This document shows positions 1-8,671 of a DNA stretch of 64,000 nucleotides, in pieces (the stretch's first letter is position 1; each line of letters opens with the position of its first letter). The stretch lies in NCBI RefSeq assembly GCF_030063415.1, contig NZ_JASITA010000034.1:20873-84872 (forward strand), written 5' to 3'. The position numbers were made by a program, and so were the translations under genes. This stretch comes from Streptomyces sp. H27-C3 (GTDB lineage: Bacteria; Actinomycetota; Actinomycetes; Streptomycetales; Streptomycetaceae). The notes beneath the pieces were generated by a model, which was not told the origin of the DNA, searched no databases, and worked only from the letters and a program-made list of their open reading frames with translations.

Positions 1-821
1 ACGTCGCGGTCCCCGACGTGGCCGCCGACCGGGTCTCGCTCGCGGAAGTACGGGCCACCGCCAAGGACATCAGCATCGTCGGCAGCCTCCCGTCCTCGAT
101 CGAGGGCGCGGTCATCGGCAGCGTGGACGGCGACGTACTGCTGTCCTTCGACGACCTGAACCGTGAACTGGGGTCCTCGCAGGCCAAGTTCACGAAGGAC
201 GGCGCCAACCGGGTGCGGGTGGACGGTTCGCTGCCCGTCGCGGGGCACGAGGTGCGCATCGAGGCCGAGGCCCATGTGCGGCGCGACGGCGACCAGGCGG
301 TCTCCACCACGGTCGACCACATGCAGCTCGACATCCCCGGGCTCGTCACCTACCGGCCGGGAAAGGACCCCAAGTCCTCGGGCCTGCGCCTGCATCCCGA
401 GGCGGCCGAGCGGATCAGCCGCGAGGGCGCGCGCATCAAGGCGATGCTGACGGTGCCCGCGGTCGTGGACCGGCTCGGCCTGCCCAAAGCGCGGGTCGAT
501 CAGGCGTTGCGCAGCGAGAAGGAGCTGAGCAGGCTCACCGGCTCACCGCGCTTCGTCGAGCAGCTGATGAAGGTCAACCTCGTCGATGTGGTCATCGACA
601 ACCCCTGGCTGCTGAAGAAGGTCGGCATCGACCCCAAGCTGGTCGCGGCGCTGCTGAGCCTGCGACCGCCGGAACTCTCCGAGCAGCTCTCGCTGTCCTT
701 CCGGCTGCCGAAGACACCGGGCGATCTCCGACTGCGGGACATCTCGGTGGAGAGCGAAGGCATCAGGGCGGACCTGGCAGGCACGGGTCTGACCTTCGGC
801 AAGGTGGCGGGCGAGAAGTAG
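1..821 (+). CDS. LmeA-like DUF2993 phospholipid-binding protein, 3' part
   Basis: The frame is open from the window edge, so the 5' end lies outside; the GTG at 18 is only the first possible internal start and the codons before it continue the protein. The visible ~270 residues show the DUF2993/LmeA pattern: alternating beta strands, a region typical of lipid-binding tubular folds, and a C-terminal stretch ending in repeated beta strands (RLPKTPGDLRLRDISVESEG). Family members are exported or membrane-anchored and bind phospholipids; the mycobacterial LmeA affects lipomannan elongation. No signal peptide can be checked because the N-terminus is missing. It converges on the hydrolase gene across a hairpin. 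Confidence 0.75.
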   Translation, partial: VAVPDVAADRVSLAEVRATAKDISIVGSLPSSIEGAVIGSVDGDVLLSFDDLNRELGSSQAKFTKDGANRVRVDGSLPVAGHEVRIEAEAHVRRDGDQAVSTTVDHMQLDIPGLVTYRPGKDPKSSGLRLHPEAAERISREGARIKAMLTVPAVVDRLGLPKARVDQALRSEKELSRLTGSPRFVEQLMKVNLVDVVIDNPWLLKKVGIDPKLVAALLSLRPPELSEQLSLSFRLPKTPGDLRLRDISVESEGIRADLAGTGLTFGKVAGEK

Positions 822-842
822 GGGGCGGGGGTAGGGCGGAAG

Positions 843-881
843 CCGGCCCGCTTCCCCACCCCGGCTCCGGGAGCGGGCCGG
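843..881. terminator. Convergent-gene hairpin terminator
   Basis: CCGGCCCGCT (843-852) pairs perfectly with AGCGGGCCGG (872-881) around a 19-nt loop, between the ends of two convergent genes. There is no U-tract, as is usual in Streptomyces. Confidence 0.6.
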
Positions 882-905
882 GGAAGGGCTGCCCGGAGGG
901 CCCGC

Positions 906-1739
906 TCATCCCCGCTCGGCGATGAACTCCCGCAGAGCCGTGGACAGTACCTTCGGCTGGTCCTCCGCGATCAGCGTGCAACTGTCCTCGACCTCGAGCA
1001 GCCTCCCCTGCGGCAGTACGTCCGCCAGCCGCCGCCCATGCGCCCGTGGCATCATCCGGTCCTCCAGCGCCCACACCACCAGCGCCGGCTTGTCGAACTT
1101 CCTCATCCCGTCCACCGCTTCGAGCAACTCCGTCTTGCGCACGGCCCTGTTGTAGCGGCGGAAGTCGCCGCGGATCGCCTTGTCGGTGAGGAGCGGCTTC
1201 AGCCAGCCGTCGACGATCTCGTCCGGCACGGGCCGCTTGACGAGGGCGCCCAGGCCCACGGGCAGGCGGCGCAGCGGGCGCAGGGCGAGCGTTCGGACGA
1301 GGAGCGCGACGCCGCCCGGCACCTTGCAGGCAAGCCCGATGAGCTTGCCGGGCACGCCGGGAGGGTAGTTGTCGAAGGCCTCGCAGGAGGTGAGCACAAG
1401 GCGGGCCAGCCGCTCGGAATGCTTGGCGGCAACAGTCTGGGCGCGCCCGCAGTCGTTCTCGACGAGCGTGACGTCGGTGAGGCCGAGCCGCTCCATGAAC
1501 TCGACGATCAGCTCCACCACGGAGTCGGGGCCGAGCGGTACGTCGGGACGCATCGGCGTTCGATGCGATCCGTACGGGAGGGTCGGGGCGACGCAGCGGT
1601 GATCGGCGCGCAGGTCCGCGACGACTTTGCGCCACACCGTCCGGTCGTGCACCAGGCCGTGCAGCAGAACGACGACGGGGCCGTCGCCGCCGGTGTCCTC
1701 GTACTCGACGGTCCCTGCGGAGAGTTCGATCTCGGGCAT
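906..1739 (-). CDS. Alpha/beta-fold hydrolase with atypical catalytic residues
   Basis: 277 residues from an ATG at 1739. An HG oxyanion motif (VVLLHGLVHDRTVW, residues ~22-35) and the alpha/beta-hydrolase layout are clear. The nucleophile elbow reads VENDCGRAQ, so a Cys or the Asp sits where Gly-X-Ser-X-Gly is expected, and the usual C-terminal His region reads EVEDSCTLIAEDQP with no His. This NDxG/DS-TLIPxDQP pattern occurs in a subgroup of haloalkane-dehalogenase-like proteins, so activity cannot be assumed. It is the last gene of the acyl-CoA dehydrogenase-RidA run, after a 164-bp gap (1740-1903) that holds two CGGGCCCGGT repeats and no gene. A role in the catabolic pathway is inferred from position only. 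Confidence 0.7.
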   Translation of the reverse strand: MPEIELSAGTVEYEDTGGDGPVVVLLHGLVHDRTVWRKVVADLRADHRCVAPTLPYGSHRTPMRPDVPLGPDSVVELIVEFMERLGLTDVTLVENDCGRAQTVAAKHSERLARLVLTSCEAFDNYPPGVPGKLIGLACKVPGGVALLVRTLALRPLRRLPVGLGALVKRPVPDEIVDGWLKPLLTDKAIRGDFRRYNRAVRKTELLEAVDGMRKFDKPALVVWALEDRMMPRAHGRRLADVLPQGRLLEVEDSCTLIAEDQPKVLSTALREFIAERG

Positions 1740-1903
1740 GGATGCTCCTGTCCAGGTCCGGTACGTCGGTTGCGCACACCCTGCCACGGAGATCGCGCGG
1801 ACGGGCCCGGTCCGGGCAATCGGGCCCGGTGTGCGGCGCCCGGCGCTCGGGGCCGGGGTGCACCCAGCCGGTCGTGAAAGGCCCGGTGCTCCGAGCCGGG
1901 CAC

Positions 1904-2302
1904 TCAGGGCAGTACGGCCACTCCGTCCAGCTCTACCAGGGCCTGCTCGTCCCACAGCCTGGCCGCCCCGATCACGGCCATCGCCGGATAGTCGCGGCCC
2001 GCCAACCGCCGCCAGATCCGGCCCAGTTCGGCGGCGTGGGTCCGGTAGTCGGCGACATCGGTGGCGTACACGGTGACCCTGGCCAGGTCGGCGGGGGCGC
2101 CCCCGGCGGCGTGCAGGGCCGTCAGGAGATTGGCGAGGGCCGTCTCGAACTGCTCGGGGAGCCCGGCGCCGACCACCTTGCCGTTCTGGTCGAGTGCCGT
2201 CTGCCCGGCCAGGAAGACCAGTCGGGAGCCGGTGGCGGTGACCGCGTGGGAGAAGCCGGTCGGCGGGGAGAGTTCGGCCGGGTTGATGCGGTGCAGGGTC
2301 AT
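1904..2302 (-). CDS. RidA/YjgF family enamine/imine deaminase
   Basis: 132 residues, normal family length. It shows the RidA core (FSHAVTATGSRLVFLAGQTALD, with LAGQ in the usual place) and a C-terminal VELDGVAVLP close to the family signature. RidA proteins hydrolyse reactive enamines/imines to ketones and release ammonia. The start ATG overlaps the stop of the upstream acyl-CoA dehydrogenase by four bases (ATGA), so the two are translationally coupled. The conserved family Arg of true RidA is not evident near the C-terminus, so it may belong to another RidA subfamily. In this cluster a deaminase fits a substrate that carries an amino group. Confidence 0.85.
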   Translation of the reverse strand: MTLHRINPAELSPPTGFSHAVTATGSRLVFLAGQTALDQNGKVVGAGLPEQFETALANLLTALHAAGGAPADLARVTVYATDVADYRTHAAELGRIWRRLAGRDYPAMAVIGAARLWDEQALVELDGVAVLP

Positions 2303-3408
2303 CGGTAAAGCTCCTTCGCGATGATCGTGCGCTGGACCTCGGTGGCGCCTTCGTAGATGCGCGGAGCGCGGACCTCACGGTAGAGGTGTTCGAGGAGGTG
2401 GCCGCGCTCCAGCGCGCGGGCCCCGTGCAGCTGGACCGCGGCGTCGACGACGTACTGGGCGGTCTCGGTGGCGAACAGCTTGGCCATGGCGGCGCGCTTG
2501 GGGACGCCGGGCGCGCCCGCGTCGTAGGCCGAGGCGGCGGCGTACACCAGGAGCCGCGCGGCCTCCGTGCGGGTGGCCATCTCGGCGACCTGGTGGGCGA
2601 CGGACTGGAGGTCCTTCAGGGGGCCGCCGAACGCGGTGCGCCCGGCCGTGTGCGCGATGGTCGCGTCGAGTGCGGCCTGGGCCATGCCGACGGCGAAGGC
2701 GCCGACGCTGGGGCGGAAGAGATTGAGCGTGTCCATGGCTACGCGGAAACCCCGGTCCACCTCGCCGATCACATCGGCGGGAGTCACGGAGACGGCGTCG
2801 AAGGCGAGGGCGCCGATGGGGTGCGGCGAGAGCATGTCGAGCGGGGTCCCGGTCAGTCCCGGCCGGTCGGCGGGGACGAGGAACGCGGTGACTCCGCGGG
2901 CTCCGGCCCCCTCGGTCGTACGTGCGAACACGGTGTAGAAATCGGCGTACGGCGCGTTGGAAATCCAGCACTTCTCACCGGACAGGCGCCACCCGTCCCC
3001 CTCCGGTACGGTCGTGAGCGAGAGGGCCGCGGCGTCCGAACCCGCGCCGGGCTCGCTCAGCGCGAAGGCGGCGACCGCCCGGCCCGCGATCACTTCCGGC
3101 AGCCAGCGCGCACGCTGCTCCGCGGTTCCGAACCGGGCGACGGGCGAGGCTCCGAGCCCTTGCAGGGCAAGGGCTGTCTCGGCCTCCGTGCAGGATCGGG
3201 CGAGCGACTCACGCATCAGGCAGAGGTCGAGGGCACCGGAGGTGAACAGTCGCTCCAGGAGCCCCGACGCGCCAAGCGCTGCGACCAGAGGGCGGTTGAT
3301 CCGGCCCGGTTCTCCCTTCTCCGCGAGGGGGCGCAGCCGGTCGGTGGCCAGCGCGCGCAGCTCCTCGCACCACCCCTGCTGTTCAGGTTCGAGCGCGAAT
3401 CCCGGCAT
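2299..3408 (-). CDS. Acyl-CoA dehydrogenase
   Basis: 369 residues from the ATG at 3408, chosen over an upstream start because GAGGTG sits 8 nt before it and family homology begins here. N-terminal helical domain, the FAD/substrate beta domain (FALSEPGAGSDAAAL; EKCWISNAPYADFYTVFART) and the C-terminal helical domain with the YEGATEVQRTIIAKEL motif are all present. The family oxidises acyl-CoA thioesters at alpha-beta carbons with FAD and passes electrons to ETF. First gene of a minus-strand operon with RidA and a hydrolase, divergent from the CoA ligase. Substrate specificity cannot be read from sequence; the context points to a ring-derived acyl-CoA. Confidence 0.9.
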   Translation of the reverse strand: MPGFALEPEQQGWCEELRALATDRLRPLAEKGEPGRINRPLVAALGASGLLERLFTSGALDLCLMRESLARSCTEAETALALQGLGASPVARFGTAEQRARWLPEVIAGRAVAAFALSEPGAGSDAAALSLTTVPEGDGWRLSGEKCWISNAPYADFYTVFARTTEGAGARGVTAFLVPADRPGLTGTPLDMLSPHPIGALAFDAVSVTPADVIGEVDRGFRVAMDTLNLFRPSVGAFAVGMAQAALDATIAHTAGRTAFGGPLKDLQSVAHQVAEMATRTEAARLLVYAAASAYDAGAPGVPKRAAMAKLFATETAQYVVDAAVQLHGARALERGHLLEHLYREVRAPRIYEGATEVQRTIIAKELYR

Positions 3409-3438
3409 GGAGCGGCACCTCACTTTTATCGCGGACCG

Positions 3439-3466
3439 TTGACTGTCGTCACCCAAACGATACGCT
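3439..3466 (+). promoter_or_regulatory. Ligase promoter with palindromic operator over -35
   Basis: TTGACT (3439-3444) and TACGCT (3461-3466) are spaced 16 bp and lie ahead of the ligase ATG at 3495. The -35 is embedded in the imperfect palindrome TTGACTGTCGTCAC (3439-3452), which recurs with one changed arm base and one changed centre base at 9560-9573 upstream of the enoyl-CoA hydratase. It also lies in the divergent control region of the acyl-CoA dehydrogenase. The likely binder is the PaaX-family protein encoded here; this is inference. Confidence 0.55.
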
Positions 3467-3494
3467 CCAGAGGCGACAAGGGGGCGATCCCGTC

Positions 3495-5126
3495 ATGGAG
3501 CTGAATACCTCAGCGCACGTCGATACCTTTCCGCGCGACCAACTGCCGCCCACCCACCAGTGGCCGGAACTTGTCTTCGATTCACCGGACTCACCCGGGG
3601 CACCCGGCCCGCGCTACCCGGACCGGCTCAACTGCGGGGCCGAGCTGCTCGACCGCACCGTAGAGCGCTTCGGCGCCGAGCGGCCCGTCTTCAGGACGGC
3701 CGGCGGTGAGGTGTGGACGTACGGCGAGCTCCACGACCAGGTCGACCGGATCGCCCACGTCCTGACCGGCGATCTCGGCGTTGTACCCGGCAACCGCGTC
3801 CTGCTGCGCGGCCCCACCACGCCCTGGCTGGCGGCCTGCTGGCTCGCGGTGATGAAGGCGGGCGCCGTCGCGGTGACGGTGCTGGCCCAGCAGCGGTCGG
3901 CCGAGCTGGCGACGATCTGCGAGATCGCCCGGGTCGGGCACGCCCTGTGCGACGTGCGGTCCGTCGACGATCTGGTGAAGGCGGAGGTCCCCGGGCTGCG
4001 CATCACGACGTACGGCGGTGACGCGCCCGACGATCTGGTGCGGCTGGCGGCCGTCAAGCCCGCGCGGTACACGGCCGTCGAGACGTCCGCCGACGATGTC
4101 GCGCTGATCGCCTTCACCTCGGGGACGACCGGACGCCCCAAGGGCTGCATGCACTTCCACCGGGACGTGCTGGCCATCGCCGACACCTTCTCGCGCCATG
4201 TGCTCAAGCCGGAGCCCGACGACATCTTCACGGGCAGCCCGCCGCTCGGCTTCACCTTCGGCCTCGGCGGGCTGGTGATCTTCCCGATGCGGGCGGGTGC
4301 CTCCGCGTTGCTGCTCGAACAGGCGGGCCCCAAGCAGCTGCTGCCCGCACTCGACCGGCACCGGGTCTCGGTGCTGTTCACCGCGCCCACCGCGTACCGG
4401 GCGATGCTCGACGACCTGGACGCCTACGATCTGGGCGCACTGCGCCGCTGCGTCTCGGCCGGTGAGAACCTGCCCGCCGCGACCTGGCAGGCCTGGTACG
4501 AGCGCACCGGGGTGCGCATCATCAACGGCATCGGCGCGACCGAGCTGCTGCACATCTTCATCTCGGCGGCGGACGAGGCGATCAGGCCGGGCACGACCGG
4601 GGTCCCCGTACTGGGGTGGCACGCGCGCGTGGTGGACGCCGCAGGTCGGCCGGTGGGCGACGGCGAGCCGGGGCTGCTGGCGGTGCGCGGACCCGTGGGC
4701 TGCCGGTATCTCGCGGACGAGCGTCAGCGCGACTATGTGAAGGACGGCTGGAATCTCACCGGCGACACCTATGTGCGCGACGCCGAAGGCTACTTCCGCT
4801 ATGTCGCCCGCGCGGACGACATGATCATTTCTGCCGGGTACAACATCGCGGGCCCCGAGGTCGAGGACGCGCTGCTGCGCCACCCCGATGTCGTGGAGGC
4901 CGCGGTCGTCGCACGGGCCGACGAACTGCGCGGCCAGATCGTCGTCGCGTACGCCGTCCTGCGCGAAGGCGTCCCGCGCGACGAGTCCACGGTGGCGCTG
5001 CTGCGCGACTTCGCCAAGGCCGAGCTCGCACCGTACAAATGCCCGCGCGAGATCGTCTTCCTGGACGCCCTCCCGCGCACCCCGACCGGCAAGCTCCAGC
5101 GCTTCCGGCTCCGGGCCGTAGAGTGA
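3495..5126 (+). CDS. AMP-dependent aryl-CoA ligase (benzoate/2-aminobenzoate type)
   Basis: 543 residues. ANL-superfamily motifs are intact: A3 IAFTSGTTGRPKG (~residues 205-217), A5-like GIGATELLHIF, the hinge region around RYVARADDMIISAGYNI (A8) and the A10 lysine motif PRTPTGKLQR near the end. The LPPTHQWPELVFD opening and the CMHFHRDVLAIADTFSRHVL segment after A3 are typical of benzoate-CoA and 2-aminobenzoate-CoA ligases. It would activate an aromatic acid with ATP and CoA in the cytosol as the first pathway step. AAGGGGG lies ~9 nt before the ATG. The PaaX gene follows after 4 bp. The actual substrate (benzoate, anthranilate or salicylate) is not resolved by sequence alone. Confidence 0.88.
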   Translation: MELNTSAHVDTFPRDQLPPTHQWPELVFDSPDSPGAPGPRYPDRLNCGAELLDRTVERFGAERPVFRTAGGEVWTYGELHDQVDRIAHVLTGDLGVVPGNRVLLRGPTTPWLAACWLAVMKAGAVAVTVLAQQRSAELATICEIARVGHALCDVRSVDDLVKAEVPGLRITTYGGDAPDDLVRLAAVKPARYTAVETSADDVALIAFTSGTTGRPKGCMHFHRDVLAIADTFSRHVLKPEPDDIFTGSPPLGFTFGLGGLVIFPMRAGASALLLEQAGPKQLLPALDRHRVSVLFTAPTAYRAMLDDLDAYDLGALRRCVSAGENLPAATWQAWYERTGVRIINGIGATELLHIFISAADEAIRPGTTGVPVLGWHARVVDAAGRPVGDGEPGLLAVRGPVGCRYLADERQRDYVKDGWNLTGDTYVRDAEGYFRYVARADDMIISAGYNIAGPEVEDALLRHPDVVEAAVVARADELRGQIVVAYAVLREGVPRDESTVALLRDFAKAELAPYKCPREIVFLDALPRTPTGKLQRFRLRAVE

Positions 5127-5130
5127 CCGC

Positions 5131-5970
5131 GTGGCCGACCAGCACACTCCCCGCTCCCTGATCGTCACCCTCTACGGTGCGTACGGCCGCTCCTCGGGCG
5201 GGGGCGGCGAGCCGATGCCCGTGGCCTCGCTCGTCCGGCTGCTGGCCGCAGTGGGCGTCGACGCGCCGTCCGTGCGCTCATCGGTCTCCCGCCTCAAGCG
5301 CCGCGGTCTGCTCGTCGCCGCGCGTACCACGCGCGGAGCGGCCGGCTACGCCCTGTCCGAGGACGCACGCCAACTGCTGGACGACGGGGACCGCCGCATC
5401 TACGAGCACCCGATGCCACGGCTGTCCGACGGCTGGGTGCTGGCCGTCTTCTCAGTACCTGAGGCCGAGCGCAGCAAGCGCCACCTGCTGCGCTCCCGGC
5501 TGGCCCGTCTCGGTTTCGGCACGGCCGCGCCGGGCGTGTGGATCGCCCCGGCGCGCCTGTACGAGGAGACGCGCCACACCCTGGAACGCCTCCAACTCGC
5601 GCCCTACGTGGACCTGTTCCGCGGGGAACACCTCGGCTTCGCCGCGACGGCCGAGGCAGTGGCACGCTGGTGGGACCTGGCGGCCATCGCGAAGCAGCAC
5701 GAGGAGTTCCTGGACCGGCACGAGCCGGTGCTGCGGGCCTGGACCGCGGCGCGTGGCGCGTCATCGACGCCCTCCGCGTCGCCGGAGGACGCGTACCGGG
5801 ACTACCTACCGGCCCTGGACTCCTGGCGCCGCCTGCCGTACGCGGATCCGGGCCTGCCCGCGGAACTCCTGCCGGAGGACTGGCCCGGTGTCCGGTCGGC
5901 GGAGGTCTTCGCGGCGCTGCACGCGCGGCTGCGGGACGCGGGGGCGGAGTTCGTACGGGACGAGGCCTGA
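5131..5970 (+). CDS. PaaX-family transcriptional regulator
   Basis: 279 residues from a GTG 4 bp after the ligase stop. An N-terminal winged helix (VASLVRLLAAVGVDAPSVRSS... SRLKRRGLLVAA) is followed by the PaaX central domain (RLSDGWVLAVFSVPEAERSKR) and the C-terminal domain. PaaX proteins are repressors released by aryl-CoA thioesters such as phenylacetyl-CoA. Here it is co-transcribed with an aryl-CoA ligase, so its effector is probably the ligase product. The repeated palindromes at 3439 and 9560 are the best operator candidates. It converges on the bifunctional flavoprotein gene. Confidence 0.88.
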   Translation: MADQHTPRSLIVTLYGAYGRSSGGGGEPMPVASLVRLLAAVGVDAPSVRSSVSRLKRRGLLVAARTTRGAAGYALSEDARQLLDDGDRRIYEHPMPRLSDGWVLAVFSVPEAERSKRHLLRSRLARLGFGTAAPGVWIAPARLYEETRHTLERLQLAPYVDLFRGEHLGFAATAEAVARWWDLAAIAKQHEEFLDRHEPVLRAWTAARGASSTPSASPEDAYRDYLPALDSWRRLPYADPGLPAELLPEDWPGVRSAEVFAALHARLRDAGAEFVRDEA

Positions 5971-5971
5971 G

Positions 5972-6004
5972 CCGGATTCGGGCACCCGTCGTGCCCGCAT
6001 CCGG
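5972..6004. terminator. Bidirectional hairpin terminator
   Basis: CCGGATTCGGGCAC (5972-5985) pairs with GTGCCCGCATCCGG (5991-6004) with a single mismatch and a 5-nt loop. It starts 2 nt after the PaaX stop and 10 nt from the end of the convergent flavoprotein gene. Confidence 0.75.
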
Positions 6005-6014
6005 GGCACGGAGG

Positions 6015-8282
6015 TCACGTCAGGCTGAGCCGTGGCTTCGGCCCGTCCGTGCGGCCCGTCGGGGGCTTGCGGCTGCCTGCCCGGTACGCGAGGGGCCATG
6101 GCGCGCCGGGGCCCACGTAGTCCTGCTCGGCCGCCGCGTGCAGCGTCCAGTGCGGATCGTACAGGTGCGGGCGGGCCAGCGCGCACAGGTCCGCGCGGCC
6201 GGCGAGCAGCAGGGAGTTGACGTCGTCCCACGAGGAGATCGCGCCGACGGTGAGGACCGGGGCGCCCAGCTCGTTGCGTATCCGGTCCGCGTACGGGGTC
6301 TGGTACGAGCGGCCGTACTCGGGCGCCTCCTCGGAGACGACCTGGCCGGTCGAGACGTCGATGGCGTCGGCCCCGTGCGCGACGAAGGCGCGGGCGATCT
6401 CGACCGCGTCCTCGGCCGTCGTGCCGCCGTCCGCCCAGTCCGTGGCGGAGATCCGGACCGTCATCGGCCGGTCTTCGGGCCAGCTGTCACGCACCGCGTC
6501 GAAGACTTCGAGGGGAAAGCGCAGCCGTCGGTCGAGGGAACCGCCGTAGGCGTCGGTCCGTTGATTGGCGAGAGGGGAAAGGAAGCCGGAGAGCAAATAG
6601 CCGTGCGCGCAGTGGAGTTCGAGGAGATCGAAGCCGCAGTGCGCGGCGCGCCGGGTCGCCGAGGCGAACTGTTCGCGGATGTCGGTGAGTCCGGCCCGGT
6701 CGAGCTGGTGCGGGACCTGGTTGACGCCCGCGCGGTACGGGAGCGGGGAGGCGGCGGACAGGGGCCAGTTGCCGTCCGGCAGCGGCTGGTCGATGCCGTC
6801 CCACATCAGCCGGGTCGAGCCCTTGCGGCCCGAGTGGCCCAGCTGGACGCCGACCGCCGTGCCGGGCGACTGCTCGTGCACGAAGTCGGTGATCCGGCGC
6901 CAGGAGGCGGCCTGTTCGGGGGTGTAGAGGCCGGTGCAGCCGGGGGTGATGCGGCCCTCGGGGCTCACGCACACCATCTCGGTCATGACCAGGCCCGCTC
7001 CCCCGAGGGCCCGCGAGCCGAGGTGGACGAGGTGGAAGTCGCCGGGGACGCCGTCCTCCGCCTTGTACATGTCCATGGGCGAGACGACGACGCGGTTGCG
7101 CAGGGTCAGGCCGCGCAGCCGGAAGGGGGTGAACATCGGCGGTGTGCCCGGCGGGCAGCCGAAGCCGTCCTCCACGTCCCGGGTGAAACCGGCGTCGCGC
7201 AACCGCAGATTGTCATGAGTGACGCGGCGGCTGCGGGTGAGGAGATTGAAGGCGAACTGGCGCGGGGGCTGGTCGAGATACGTGCCCACCTCCTCGAACC
7301 ACCGCAGGCTGGCGGCTGCCGCGCGCTGCGTCGACTCGACGACGGGGCGTCGCTCGGTCTCGTACGCGGCGAGGGCCGCCGCCCGGTCGGGCTGCTCCTC
7401 GATGCAGGCGGCCAGGGCGAGGGCGTCCTCGACGGCGAGCTTGGTGCCGGATCCGATGGAGAAGTGCGCGGTGTGCGCGGCGTCGCCGATGAGCACCGTA
7501 TTTCCGTGCGACCACCGGTCGTTGACGACGGTGCGGAAGGGGATCCACGAGGACTTGTTGCCGCGCAGCGACCGGCCGCCGAGCGCGTCTGCGAAGGTCT
7601 TGGCACACCGCTCGGTGGATTCGGCCTCGTCGCACCGGTCGAGCCCGGCCGCCCGCCAGACCTCCTCACGCATCTCGACGATGACGGTGGAGGCGTCCTG
7701 CGCGTACGGGTAGCCGTGCAGTTGCATCACGCCGTGCTCGGTCTCGGCGATCTCGAAGCGGAAGGCGTCGAAGGCGAAGTCGGCGGCGAGCCAGATGTAG
7801 CGGCAGCGGTGGGTGGTGATGCGGGGCGCGAAGACGTCGGTGTGCGCCGCCCGCGTGAGGCTGTGCACGCCGTCCGCGGCGATCACCAGGTCGTACGCCG
7901 TGGAGAGTTCGGCAGCGGGCGGCGCCTCCTCGCGGAAGCGCAGGGTGACGCCGAGCGAGCGGCAGCGCTCGTACAGGATCTCCAGGAGCCTGCGGCGCCC
8001 GAGGGCGGCGAAGCCGTGGCCGCCGGAGGTCAGCCGGTGGCCGCGGTGGACGACGTCGATGTCGTCCCATCGGACGAACTCGGCCTGGAGCGCCTGGTAG
8101 ACGACCGGGTCGGCGTGCTGGATGCCACCGAGGGTCTCGTCGGAGAGGACGACGCCGAAGCCGAAGGTGTCGTCTGGGTCGCCCCGCTCCCAGACGGTGA
8201 CGGAGCGCGCGGGGTCGAGCCGCTTGAGGAGGGCCGCCGCGTACAGCCCACCGGGCCCGCCACCGATCACGGCGACGCGCAT
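6015..8282 (-). CDS. Bifunctional flavin monooxygenase / OYE-type reductase (aryl-CoA hydroxylase)
   Basis: 755 residues from the ATG at 8282. Residues 1-~370 are a class A FAD monooxygenase: GGGPGGLYAA dinucleotide motif, DGVHSLTRAAHTD, and IGDAAHTAHFSIGSGTKLAVED. Residues ~390-755 are an old-yellow-enzyme (NADH:flavin oxidoreductase) barrel with QLGHSGRKG, ELHCAHGYLLSGFLSP and NQRTDAYGGS. This architecture is that of 2-aminobenzoyl-CoA monooxygenase/reductase of Azoarcus evansii and of proteins annotated as salicylyl-CoA 5-hydroxylase. It would hydroxylate and, in the aminobenzoyl case, reduce the aryl-CoA ring. The open frame continues upstream without a stop to an ATG at 8669 (see the next entry), so a longer form is possible. 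Confidence 0.88.
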   Translation of the reverse strand: MRVAVIGGGPGGLYAAALLKRLDPARSVTVWERGDPDDTFGFGVVLSDETLGGIQHADPVVYQALQAEFVRWDDIDVVHRGHRLTSGGHGFAALGRRRLLEILYERCRSLGVTLRFREEAPPAAELSTAYDLVIAADGVHSLTRAAHTDVFAPRITTHRCRYIWLAADFAFDAFRFEIAETEHGVMQLHGYPYAQDASTVIVEMREEVWRAAGLDRCDEAESTERCAKTFADALGGRSLRGNKSSWIPFRTVVNDRWSHGNTVLIGDAAHTAHFSIGSGTKLAVEDALALAACIEEQPDRAAALAAYETERRPVVESTQRAAAASLRWFEEVGTYLDQPPRQFAFNLLTRSRRVTHDNLRLRDAGFTRDVEDGFGCPPGTPPMFTPFRLRGLTLRNRVVVSPMDMYKAEDGVPGDFHLVHLGSRALGGAGLVMTEMVCVSPEGRITPGCTGLYTPEQAASWRRITDFVHEQSPGTAVGVQLGHSGRKGSTRLMWDGIDQPLPDGNWPLSAASPLPYRAGVNQVPHQLDRAGLTDIREQFASATRRAAHCGFDLLELHCAHGYLLSGFLSPLANQRTDAYGGSLDRRLRFPLEVFDAVRDSWPEDRPMTVRISATDWADGGTTAEDAVEIARAFVAHGADAIDVSTGQVVSEEAPEYGRSYQTPYADRIRNELGAPVLTVGAISSWDDVNSLLLAGRADLCALARPHLYDPHWTLHAAAEQDYVGPGAPWPLAYRAGSRKPPTGRTDGPKPRLSLT

Positions 8283-8669
8283 GGCGCGACCGCCGGTGAC
8301 CGCTTTCGCGGAACTCGCTGCGGGGGCGGGGCTGGGTGCGGCAGCGGGCCCGGGTGCGGCGCTGGGTGTGGGCCCGGCGGTGGCCGGGGAGGCGGTGCCG
8401 GGTGCGGGCCCGGGTTCGGGCCCGGGTTCGGGCCCGGGTTCGGGCCCGGCGGTGGCGCTGGGTGCGGGGCCGGTCGCAGACCCGGGTGCGGTCCGCGCGG
8501 CGACCTCGGGTGCGGGACCGGTCGCAGACCCGGGCGCGGCAGTGACCTCCCGCGCGGGGCCGGCCGCAGGCCCCGCGCCGGTCGCAGCCGCGTCGCCGCC
8601 CCCTGCTGTGCGCCCTGCCGCAGCCCCGCCACCGGCGCCCGCCCGGGCCGCGGCCGTACGCCCCGGCAT
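8283..8669 (-). repeat. Ala/Gly/Pro low-complexity in-frame 5' extension with 12-bp repeats
   Basis: 129 codons in frame with the flavoprotein and free of stops, beginning at an ATG at 8669, 2 nt before the upstream gene's stop. It encodes almost only A, G, P, S, T and E, including a GPEPGPEPGPEPGP run from tandem CGGGCCCGGGTT-type repeats around 8401-8450. It is either a disordered N-terminal extension or tether of the flavoprotein, translated by coupling to the hydratase, or a non-coding repetitive spacer. Nothing in the flavoprotein family requires it. Confidence 0.5.
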
Positions 8670-8671
8670 CG

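Noticed and set aside
8395..8460. CRISPR-like short repeat array.
   Set aside because: The repeats are tandem 12-mers without spacers and encode PEPG codons.
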